The notes under the pieces were generated by a model. The model had not been told where the DNA came from. It searched no databases and saw only the letters and a program-made list of their open reading frames with translations. Positions 1 to 6,307 of a DNA stretch of 40,312 nt are shown here, in pieces. Source of the stretch: Planctomycetota bacterium (GTDB taxonomy: Bacteria; Planctomycetota; Uabimicrobiia; Uabimicrobiales; JABWCH01); NCBI GenBank assembly GCA_017993505.1, contig JAGOMP010000024.1, positions 1-40,312 on the forward strand. Direction: 5' to 3'. The stretch's first letter is position 1. The number at the start of each line of letters is the position of its first letter. A program made the translations under genes and the position numbers.

Positions 1-385
1 GCAATGTTGCTCTGAATGTTGCTCTGGGGAAGTGAATATTGCTCTGAGGAAGCAAAACTTGCTCTGGGGAAGTAAATTTGCTCTGGGGAGGCAATGTTGC
101 TCGGGGGAAGCAATGTTGCTCGGGGGAAGTGAATATTGCTCTGAGGAAGCAAAACTTGCTCTGGGGAAGTAAATTTGCTCTGGGGAAGTAAATTTGCTCT
201 GGGGAGGCAATGTTGCTCGGGGGAAGCAATGTTGCTCGGGAAAAGTAAAACTTGCTCGGGGGAAGCAAAACTTGCTCTGGGGAAGTAAATTTGCTCGGGG
301 GAGGCAATGTTGCTCGGGAGAGGCAATGTTGCTCGGGAGTGGCAATGTTGCTCGGGGGAGTGGAAAGTTGCTCAGAAGAGGTTGT
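1..385 (+). repeat. G-rich 19-20 bp tandem repeat array (left array)
   Basis: About 20 head-to-tail units of 19 or 20 bp run from the window edge to about 385. Each follows the pattern GCTC(T/G)GGGGAAG, then a variable A/T-rich tail ending in TT. A higher-order repeat of about 97 bp is visible: the block starting AGTGAATATTGCTCTGAGG near 31 recurs near 128. The units are far richer in G than the surrounding DNA. Mixed 19/20-bp lengths put adjacent units in different frames, so the open frames here look incidental. The array may extend left of the window. A related array lies at 39654-40138 in the same orientation. Confidence 0.9.
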
Positions 386-417
386 TGATAAAAAAGCTTT
401 GTCTAAACATTTTCTTT

Positions 418-446
418 TTGACATAGACTTAGAATATTGTTACAAT
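418..446 (+). promoter_or_regulatory. sigma70-type promoter
   Basis: TTGACA at 418-423 and TACAAT at 441-446 are separated by 17 bp, close to the canonical arrangement. The predicted start is about 40 nt before the gene at 497. It sits just outside the repeat array and would drive the membrane protein and the acyltransferase. Confidence 0.7.
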
Positions 447-496
447 AAATATTATTTTGTTTATATCTCGCCCTATCTTTCAAGGATTTAAAATTC

Positions 497-898
497 ATGA
501 ATTCTTCATTTTTTAAAGTCATTGCATTATGGAATAAAATTACTTATGGCGAAGTATTAAAAACATTGCCTATAAAAAATGTTACTTTACATGTATGCTT
601 TTCTATAGGTTTCTATATACTTTTGATTTTATCTTTTATAAAGATGGGGACATTATGGGGATGCTATTTTACTTTACTATTTTCTCTTTCTTTATTGTGG
701 AATGTTTTATTGGACCAATATAGTGGTAGTTATTTACGTTCTATGAGAAAATGGATTGATTATAATGAAAGAATATATCGTGATAAAGAAGTAGTGCAAG
801 TTTGGGAATGGATTCCTAAAATTATAATGACTCATTTACGGCTTTTTATTTTATTGATTGTTTATGTCTTTTTAGGCATTATTTTTCTTTGTTTATAG
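497..898 (+). CDS. small integral membrane protein, unknown function
   Basis: A 133-residue protein that I do not recognise. Hydrophobic stretches at about residues 32-50, 52-72 and 111-133 predict three membrane segments. The loop between the second and third (about 75-108) is charged and Trp/Tyr-containing. An AAGGA ribosome site lies at 482-486, about 10 nt before the ATG. The stop is 30 nt before the likely start of the acyltransferase gene, and one promoter at 418-446 precedes both, so the two are probably co-transcribed. A role in envelope lipid handling is only a guess from position. Confidence 0.7.
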   Translation: MNSSFFKVIALWNKITYGEVLKTLPIKNVTLHVCFSIGFYILLILSFIKMGTLWGCYFTLLFSLSLLWNVLLDQYSGSYLRSMRKWIDYNERIYRDKEVVQVWEWIPKIIMTHLRLFILLIVYVFLGIIFLCL

Positions 899-906
899 AG
901 TTTGCA

Positions 907-950
907 ATGCAGAGGATTGTTTATTTCAATGCAGAGGATTGTTTATTTTA
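907..950 (+). repeat. 22-bp direct repeat at the acyltransferase start
   Basis: Two adjacent 22-bp copies beginning ATGCAGAGGATTG start at 907 and 929. The second copy supplies the first codons of the acyltransferase. The first supplies an out-of-frame ATG and part of the upstream region, so the duplication has remodelled the translation start. Confidence 0.85.
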
Positions 951-1792
951 TTTTTCGTATCTTGATGATCATTTTAGAAAATTTACCTGTTCGTTTTGCA
1001 TATGATTTAGGTGATTTTTTAGGTTGCTCTATATATTATCTTATGCCAAAAAGAAGACGAACAGTTATGAAAAATTTAAAAATTGCATATCCCGATGGTC
1101 TTCCTCAAGATGAAAAAGTAATGACAAAAAAAATTTTTTGCAATTTTTTATATATGTTTATTGAATTAGGATTGTTACAAAGATTGTTTCATAAACATAA
1201 TTGGAAAGAACGTTTTGTAGATTCGGATCACACTTTAGAGATGTTTTCTTCTCTAAAGCATAGCCCTGCTGTTGTTTGTTCTTTACATCTTGGGAATTTT
1301 TATTTAGCTGGTTATATTGCACCAAAAATAGGAGCACCCCTCCGTATTGTGATGCGGGAAATTGTAAATCCATATATAAATCAATATATTGTAAAGTTAT
1401 TAGATCATGGTGGCAATGATCTTGTTATGAAACAGGGAGCATATTTTAGCTTCCAAAAAGGCATTGCACAGGGATGGTCTCCTACAATTCTTGTTGATCA
1501 ACATGGTGGTAGAAAATCTTTACATGTTGACTTTATGGGGGAAAAAGCATTTACACCTGCAAGTCCAGCATCTTTGTTGCGAAAATTTAATGTGCCTTTA
1601 CATGTTGGTGGTGTGGTGCGTGTGGGATTGTTTAAGTTTCGTTTGCTGTACAATGAAATTCCTATGCCAGCATGGACGGAAGATAAACAAAGGGATTTAG
1701 AACTTGCTACTACGATTTTGAATAAAGCATATGAAGATATGATTCGCCGTTATCCAGAGCAATGGTTTTGGATGCATCGACGTTGGAGATAA
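929..1792 (+). CDS. LpxL/HtrB-type lysophospholipid acyltransferase family protein
   Basis: A 287-residue protein of the lipid A lauroyl/myristoyl acyltransferase family, inner-membrane enzymes that move acyl chains onto lipid A precursors. Seen: a hydrophobic N-terminus (about 5-40), RRRTVMKNL, the active-site region SLHLGNFYLAG (His120), a VDQHGGRKS block (about 189-197) and the C-terminal RRYPEQWFWMHRRW typical of the family. Oddity: the family catalytic motif is H-x4-D/E, but here the position five after His120 is Tyr125 (TAT, 1301-1303). It may be a divergent or inactive member, or use another acid. A TTG at 902 gives nine more residues; ATG 929 fits the family start better. The 3' end is duplicated downstream. 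Confidence 0.85.
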   Translation: MQRIVYFIFRILMIILENLPVRFAYDLGDFLGCSIYYLMPKRRRTVMKNLKIAYPDGLPQDEKVMTKKIFCNFLYMFIELGLLQRLFHKHNWKERFVDSDHTLEMFSSLKHSPAVVCSLHLGNFYLAGYIAPKIGAPLRIVMREIVNPYINQYIVKLLDHGGNDLVMKQGAYFSFQKGIAQGWSPTILVDQHGGRKSLHVDFMGEKAFTPASPASLLRKFNVPLHVGGVVRVGLFKFRLLYNEIPMPAWTEDKQRDLELATTILNKAYEDMIRRYPEQWFWMHRRWR

Positions 1793-1944
1793 GGAAAAGC
1801 ATATGATTCGCCGTTATCCAGAGCAATGGTTTTGGATGCATCGATGTTGGAGATAAGAAAAAACATAGAAAAATCATAGGAAAATATGATTCATTATTAT
1901 TCAGAGTAATGGTTTTAGATGCATTGATATTGACGATAATGAAA
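1737..1944 (+). repeat. three decaying copies of the acyltransferase 3' end
   Basis: The last part of the acyltransferase gene, including its stop codon (1737-1800), is repeated at 1801-1862 with very few changes, and again at about 1884-1944 with many changes. The first period is 64 bp. The copies encode the RRYPEQWFW block again but are not joined to the gene, because each carries the stop. Most of the intergenic gap before trmD consists of these copies. Confidence 0.9.
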
Positions 1945-1978
1945 ATCAATAGTAAACTAAATGTTTTTTAATATTTAC

Positions 1979-2006
1979 TTGACAAAACAAGGTAATAATT
2001 TATACT
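1979..2006 (+). promoter_or_regulatory. sigma70-type promoter for trmD-rplS
   Basis: TTGACA at 1979-1984 and TATACT at 2001-2006 with a 16-bp spacer, about 40 nt before the trmD start. It lies directly after the decaying acyltransferase copies. Confidence 0.8.
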
Positions 2007-2045
2007 ATTCTCTAACAAATTATTCTTTTTAAATTAGGAATATAT

Positions 2046-2741
2046 GTGAGAATAGATATATTAACATTATTTCCCAAAATGTTTACAGGGATCTTGCAAT
2101 CCAGTATATTAAACATAGCAATTCAAAAAAAATTAGTGGATATTCGAATCACAGATTTTCGAAATTTTAGCTATGAACGTCATCGAAATGTAGATGATAC
2201 ACCCTATGGTGGTGGTCCTGGAATGTTATTGAAACCTGAACCTATATTTCGAGCTGTTGAATCTATTTATGTATGTCCTGGCGTTACTCCTTTATTGCTT
2301 TTGACAACGCCACAAGGAATACCATTTAATCAAAAAATGGCATGGGATTATAGTAAACAAGATCATATTATCATTATCTGTGGACATTATGAAGGTTTTG
2401 ATGAGAGGATTCGCATAGGACTAAAACCAACTGAGGTTTCTATTGGTGACTATGTACTCACAGGCGGAGAAATCCCAGCCATGGTACTATTAGATAGCAT
2501 AGTTCGACTTTTGCCAGGTACACTTGGTGATAACGAGTCTTCCATTAAAGAATCCTTCTATGATGGAAAGTTAGAATATCCGCAATATACTAGACCCTTA
2601 GAATGGCGGGGAATGAAAGTCCCAGAAATACTGTATTCTGGGCATCATGCAAATATACAGAAATGGCAAGAAGAGATGTCTATACAAAGAACAAAAGAAA
2701 GGCGTCCCGATTTGCTAGCAACCGATATGTTGCAGAGATAA
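2046..2741 (+). CDS. trmD: tRNA (guanine-N1)-methyltransferase TrmD
   Basis: A 231-residue enzyme that methylates G37 of tRNAs from S-adenosylmethionine, preventing +1 frameshifting. The length is normal for the family. Visible family signatures are GGGPGMLLKPEP near residue 58, GHYEGFDERI near 117 and the knot segment VSIGDYVLTGGEIPAM that forms the SAM-binding trefoil knot. The start is GTG at 2046, supported by AGGA at 2036-2039 with 6-nt spacing and by the promoter at 1979-2006. rplS follows 85 nt downstream, the usual partner. The rpsP and rimM genes that commonly precede trmD are absent. Confidence 0.97.
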   Translation: MRIDILTLFPKMFTGILQSSILNIAIQKKLVDIRITDFRNFSYERHRNVDDTPYGGGPGMLLKPEPIFRAVESIYVCPGVTPLLLLTTPQGIPFNQKMAWDYSKQDHIIIICGHYEGFDERIRIGLKPTEVSIGDYVLTGGEIPAMVLLDSIVRLLPGTLGDNESSIKESFYDGKLEYPQYTRPLEWRGMKVPEILYSGHHANIQKWQEEMSIQRTKERRPDLLATDMLQR

Positions 2742-2780
2742 TTTTCTAGAATTTTTTTTTATTAAAATATGCAAAGTAAG

Positions 2781-2805
2781 CCCACATTATTATTTATTTT
2801 GTGGT
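2781..2805 (+). promoter_or_regulatory. possible leader hairpin before rplS
   Basis: CCACA at 2782-2786 can pair with TGTGG at 2800-2804 around an AT-only loop, just ahead of the AGGAG site of rplS. It could be an L19 leader structure, but the stem is only five pairs and there is no covariation evidence. Confidence 0.25.
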
Positions 2806-2826
2806 GTCTCAACAGGAGTAGTTTAG

Positions 2827-3261
2827 ATGAATAAGTTGGATGCCTATTCAAAAAAGTTTCAAAAAGAAGTTCTTCCTGAATTTGAAGTTGGTGATACAGT
2901 TGATGTTATCATAAAAATCACAGAAGGAAATAAAGAACGTAAACAAACTTTTAATGGTATTGTTATTGCCATGAGAGGTGAAGGATTAAATTCGATGTTC
3001 ACAGTCCGTCGCATTGTACAAGGCGAAGGTGTAGAACGTGTATTTCCCCTCCATTCACCCAAAGTTGTTACTGTTGTCGTAAAGAAAAAAGGCAAAACAA
3101 GAAGAGCAAAATTGTATTACCTAAGAGACAGAGTTGGCAAAGCAACAAAGCTAAAAGAGAAAATCTGGGATGCTGCAAGTGCTCGCAGATCTGCAAAATT
3201 ATCTGCAGAAGCCGCACAATGGTTAGAGGCAAAAGCAGCAGAAGAAGCTGCAGAAAAATAG
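2827..3261 (+). CDS. rplS: 50S ribosomal protein L19
   Basis: A 144-residue ribosomal protein L19, at the interface of the 30S and 50S subunits. Residues 1-115 match the family closely: [40 protein letters not shown] and [19 protein letters not shown]. Beyond that is an Ala/Glu/Lys-rich tail of about 28 residues that typical L19 proteins lack. AGGAG at 2814-2818 is 8 nt before the ATG. It follows trmD, the standard order, and ends in a strong intrinsic terminator. Confidence 0.97.
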   Translation: MNKLDAYSKKFQKEVLPEFEVGDTVDVIIKITEGNKERKQTFNGIVIAMRGEGLNSMFTVRRIVQGEGVERVFPLHSPKVVTVVVKKKGKTRRAKLYYLRDRVGKATKLKEKIWDAASARRSAKLSAEAAQWLEAKAAEEAAEK

Positions 3262-3272
3262 ATTTCTCTTTC

Positions 3273-3312
3273 ATAAAACATCGGCCGACATGTCGATGTT
3301 TTATTTTTTTTT
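3273..3312 (+). terminator. intrinsic terminator after rplS
   Basis: An 11-bp stem (ATAAAACATCG pairing with CGATGTTTTAT) with a 10-nt loop, followed by a run of T to 3312. It lies 11 nt after the rplS stop. Confidence 0.9.
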
Positions 3313-3382
3313 GCCATTTTTAAAAAAATAAAATTAAAATATAACTCATTATTATATAATAAGTTATACAATATATAAAACA

Positions 3383-3760
3383 ATGAAATTATTAAAAAAA
3401 TTCCTGTCATTATCTAATACACATAAAGGAAAATACACGGAACAACTTGCTATTTCCTATCTTAAAACAAAAAAGTTTCGTATTTTAGCCCAAAATTATA
3501 CAACAAAGTATGCAGAAATTGATATTATTGCAAAAATAAAAAATTTTCTAGTTGCCATAGAAGTTAAAAGTGGAACTTTAGAGATTGATGAGCTTGTTGA
3601 AAAAATTGACAAAATAAAACGAAATAAAATGGAACGTGCCATTCTACAGTATAGAGAGCAATATCAATTAACTCATTTATCAATACGATTTGATATTATT
3701 GCAATTCAAATGCCTCAAGAAAAAATTTATCATTTTACAGAAGAATTTTTTGACGAATAA
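3383..3760 (+). CDS. UPF0102/YraN family nuclease-fold protein
   Basis: A 125-residue protein of the YraN (UPF0102) family, which has a restriction-endonuclease-like fold and no settled function. The family core is visible: EQLAISYL near residue 20, then AEIDIIAK and, 10 residues on, VAIEVKSG. The E-x-D ... E-x-K acidic/lysine set is kept. The location just after rplS is common for this family. There is no strong Shine-Dalgarno site before the ATG. A weak TTGCCA-18-TAAAAT promoter could lie at 3311-3340. It starts a tight run with archease, receiver and recA genes (gaps 13, 11 and 10 nt). Confidence 0.85.
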   Translation: MKLLKKFLSLSNTHKGKYTEQLAISYLKTKKFRILAQNYTTKYAEIDIIAKIKNFLVAIEVKSGTLEIDELVEKIDKIKRNKMERAILQYREQYQLTHLSIRFDIIAIQMPQEKIYHFTEEFFDE

Positions 3761-3773
3761 ATGGAATCAATCT

Positions 3774-4193
3774 ATGTCCTATAAACTATTAGACCACACA
3801 GCTGATATTGGTTTGCATGTGTCAGCTGATTCTATGGAAAAAATTTTTCAAGAAGCTGCAATAGGAATGCTTTCTATTGCAGTTTCTGGAATTACAGAAA
3901 ATGAGACCATAGAAGAAAAAGTCATCATTGAATGCACTGCAGACAATTGGGAAGAACTCCTTCGTGAATGGCTTTCAGAGATTAATTATTATTTGAGTGT
4001 TCATCAAAAAATATTTATTCAATTTCATATTCTTGAATTGTCAGAAACACATTGTATAATAGAAGCACATGGAAAAAAATTAGAGGAAGAAAAACATTGT
4101 TATCATTGTGAAATAAAAGCCGTGACATACCATCTTCTAAAAATATGGAATGAACAAGGCAATTGGCAGGCTCAGATTTACTTTGATTTATAA
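3774..4193 (+). CDS. archease family protein
   Basis: A 139-residue archease. In characterised systems archease activates the RtcB RNA ligase in tRNA splicing or RNA repair. Evidence is the N-terminal YKLLDHTADIGLHV, the mid-domain WEELLREWLSEINY and the signature EIKAVTYHLLKI, with a short C-terminal beta strand ending FDL. The open frame extends upstream, but the family starts a few residues before LDHTADIG, so ATG 3774 is chosen. No RtcB gene is visible in this window. It sits 13 nt after yraN and 11 nt before the receiver gene, so an operon is likely. Confidence 0.92.
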   Translation: MSYKLLDHTADIGLHVSADSMEKIFQEAAIGMLSIAVSGITENETIEEKVIIECTADNWEELLREWLSEINYYLSVHQKIFIQFHILELSETHCIIEAHGKKLEEEKHCYHCEIKAVTYHLLKIWNEQGNWQAQIYFDL

Positions 4194-4204
4194 AGGGAGA
4201 CGTT

Positions 4205-4600
4205 ATGCAGACCTCAAGTAAACATAAACAAAGCACTGATATTCTCATTGTTGATGATGATCCAAGCTTACAAGTTTTGATTAGCGAAATTTTAAAATTG
4301 GAAGGCTATACATTTGACATTGCAAAAACAGGCAAAGAAGCTTTTAAGTTTGCAATGAACAACAATTACAAACTCATTCTTATGGATATTAAAATGCCAG
4401 AATGGGATGGACTCACTGCCATTCGTTCCTTAGATTTTGTCCAAGAAATCCAAAAAATTATTGTAGTTTCCGCATATTTAGACACAGCTATTTTACAAGA
4501 ATTATCTAAAGAGCCACTTGTAGTTGGTTGGCTTGAAAAACCATTTGATCCCAGTTATTTAATTGAGATGGTAGAAAATGTCATTCCAAAAAATAAATAG
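4205..4600 (+). CDS. stand-alone response regulator receiver protein
   Basis: A 131-residue single-domain CheY-like protein. All receiver landmarks are present: acidic pocket Asp17-Asp19 (IVDDDPS), phospho-acceptor Asp61 in LILMDIKMPEWDG, switch residue Ser89 (VVSAY) and Lys112 in LEKPFD. There is no output domain, so it must act through a partner. No histidine kinase gene is in the window. AGGGAGA at 4194-4200 lies 4 nt before the ATG. The gene ends 10 nt before recA and is probably co-transcribed with it, an unusual pairing. Confidence 0.95.
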   Translation: MQTSSKHKQSTDILIVDDDPSLQVLISEILKLEGYTFDIAKTGKEAFKFAMNNNYKLILMDIKMPEWDGLTAIRSLDFVQEIQKIIVVSAYLDTAILQELSKEPLVVGWLEKPFDPSYLIEMVENVIPKNK

Positions 4601-4610
4601 GAGTTAAAAT

Positions 4611-5741
4611 ATGGCTGTGGAAAAAAAAGAAAAAAAGAAAAAAGAAGTCGTACGTGAAAAGAAAGACATTGATCCAGAAAAAAAAGCCAAAGAAGATACT
4701 TTAAAGATCACAGTAGACCAAGTGCAACGAAAGTTTGGTAAAGGTTCTCTCATGCAATTAGGTTCTGCAGATGTTGCACCTGTAGACTCTATTTCTACGG
4801 GGGCATTGTCTTTAGATCTTGCTTTAGGAGTCAAAGGTGTTCCTAAAGGAAGGATTGTTGAAATTTATGGACCAGAATCATCAGGGAAAACAACACTAGC
4901 TTTGCATATCATTGCCAATGCACAAAAAAAAGGTGGCATGGCTGCATTTATTGATGCTGAACATGCTATGGATTCTGCATATTGTCAAAAATTAGGCGTC
5001 AATATTAATGAACTTTATATTTCTCAACCTGACAATGGCGAACAAGCTTTAGACATTGCAGAAATGCTTGTGAGTTCTAATTGTTTAGATGTTCTTGTAA
5101 TTGATTCTGTTGCAGCACTAGTGCCTAAAGCTGAGCTTGCTGGCGAAATGGGCGATGCTCATATGGGTTTGCAAGCAAGACTCATGTCGCAAGCACTTCG
5201 AAAACTTACTGGTATTACAAGTAAGACGAATACTTGTGTGATTTTTATCAACCAACTTCGAGAAAAAATTGGCGTATTTTTTGGCAATCCAGAAACAACT
5301 ACAGGCGGACGAGCATTAAAATTTTACTCTTCTGTTCGTATTGAAATTCGAAAAATTAGCAACATAAAAAAAGCAGACGATATTATTGGACATCGTGTTC
5401 GTGCTAAAGTTGTAAAAAATAAAGTGGCTGCACCTTTCCGTGAAGCTGAATTTGATATTTATTTTGGGAAAGGTATTTCTTGGTATAGCGATATTCTAGA
5501 ACAAGGTGTCTTACATAAAGTTGTAGATAAAAGTGGGTCATGGTATTCTTATAAAGACACAAAACTAGGGCAAGGAAAAGAAAATGCAGTGGAATATCTA
5601 GAGCAAAACAATGATATTTCCCAAAAAATTTACGAAGAATTGATCAACGATCTTACACAAGTTTTTCAACAAGAAGCGGAAGAAGAAATAGAAGAACTTC
5701 CAGAGACTCCTACTCTTGTAGCAGATGAAAATGCTGAATAG
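4611..5741 (+). CDS. recA: recombinase RecA
   Basis: A 376-residue RecA, the ATP-dependent strand-exchange protein that also triggers LexA cleavage where LexA exists. Walker A is GPESSGKTT at 87-95. Walker B is [10 protein letters not shown]. The L2 region [20 protein letters not shown] and the C-terminal acidic tail are present. The N-terminus carries about 25 extra Lys/Glu-rich residues ([14 protein letters not shown]) before the normal start of homology. TAGGAG ends about 7 nt before the ATG. No SOS-box-like palindrome was evident near the operon. A bidirectional terminator follows. Confidence 0.98.
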   Translation: MAVEKKEKKKKEVVREKKDIDPEKKAKEDTLKITVDQVQRKFGKGSLMQLGSADVAPVDSISTGALSLDLALGVKGVPKGRIVEIYGPESSGKTTLALHIIANAQKKGGMAAFIDAEHAMDSAYCQKLGVNINELYISQPDNGEQALDIAEMLVSSNCLDVLVIDSVAALVPKAELAGEMGDAHMGLQARLMSQALRKLTGITSKTNTCVIFINQLREKIGVFFGNPETTTGGRALKFYSSVRIEIRKISNIKKADDIIGHRVRAKVVKNKVAAPFREAEFDIYFGKGISWYSDILEQGVLHKVVDKSGSWYSYKDTKLGQGKENAVEYLEQNNDISQKIYEELINDLTQVFQQEAEEEIEELPETPTLVADENAE

Positions 5742-5860
5742 TATTCTCGTTTCATAAAAATTTTTAAAGAATGGATCAACAATTTTCTATAACTCTTTTA
5801 TAAGAAACAAAATCAATATTTCTGTAATAAAAAAACGTCTAATAGTATTTCCCTTTCTAT

Positions 5861-5902
5861 AAAAAAGCGTACTAGTTGAACAATAACTAATACGCTTTTT
5901 TT
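5861..5902. terminator. bidirectional terminator between recA and convergent gene
   Basis: GCGTA-C-TAGTT pairs with AACTA-A-TACGC around a short loop with one mismatch. The stem is flanked by an A-run on the left and a T-run on the right, so it can stop transcripts from both recA and the minus-strand gene ending at 5972. Confidence 0.85.
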
Positions 5903-5971
5903 ATATGTAGCAATTATAAAAAAGTCTTTGATAAAAGTCTATCATAAGAATTTAAGGATATTAAATTTTTT

Positions 5972-6307
5972 TTAAAGACATTTTTCAAAAAAATTTTTTA
6001 ATCTTTTGTATTCTGGTCCTGGTTCAATATGTAATTTAAAACTAGCATCTTTCCAATTATTCCCTTGTTTCTTTTCATTTTTTAATGCTTGTTCTAAGAA
6101 ACGTTCCATTTTTATAATTTGTTGTACTAAATCAAAGGTAGAGCCAGGAACTGTATTTTCTCGAAAGGTAGTGTTACTCAATATTGTAATGAGTTGCGTG
6201 CGCGTTATTTTATTTCCTTGTTGGTGTGCATATTGTAAGGCGGAAGAAATATTGCCAGATTGACTACACGTTAAAAATAATAATTGTATATAATCTTTAT
6301 TGATCAT
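5972..6307 (-). CDS. small hypothetical protein coupled to the O-antigen ligase-like gene
   Basis: A 111-residue soluble, basic protein that I do not recognise. The start codon ATG at 6307-6305 overlaps the stop of the upstream membrane gene in an ATGA arrangement, which favours this start over an ATG at 6328 and implies translational coupling. Composition is mainly helical, with a charged segment EQALKNEKKQGNNWKD in the second half. There is no signal peptide or membrane segment. By coupling it may work with the ligase/polymerase or its TPR tail, but that is inference only. Confidence 0.7.
   Translation of the reverse strand: MINKDYIQLLFLTCSQSGNISSALQYAHQQGNKITRTQLITILSNTTFRENTVPGSTFDLVQQIIKMERFLEQALKNEKKQGNNWKDASFKLHIEPGPEYKRLKNFFEKCL

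Noticed and set aside
1..385. CRISPR array
   Set aside because: Units are contiguous without unique spacers of constant length, and no cas genes are near.
194..491. Open frames inside the left G-rich array encoding CSG/GGNVARG-type repeats
   Set aside because: Unit length alternates between 19 and 20 bp, so all frames stay open by chance; no ribosome site or consistent frame across the array.
1802..1856. Separate small gene after the acyltransferase
   Set aside because: It is a copy of the acyltransferase 3' end with no own start signal.
3690..3773. N-terminal extension of archease overlapping yraN
   Set aside because: The archease family starts at the LDHTADIG region and ATG 3774 fits; the extension is the yraN coding region read in another frame.
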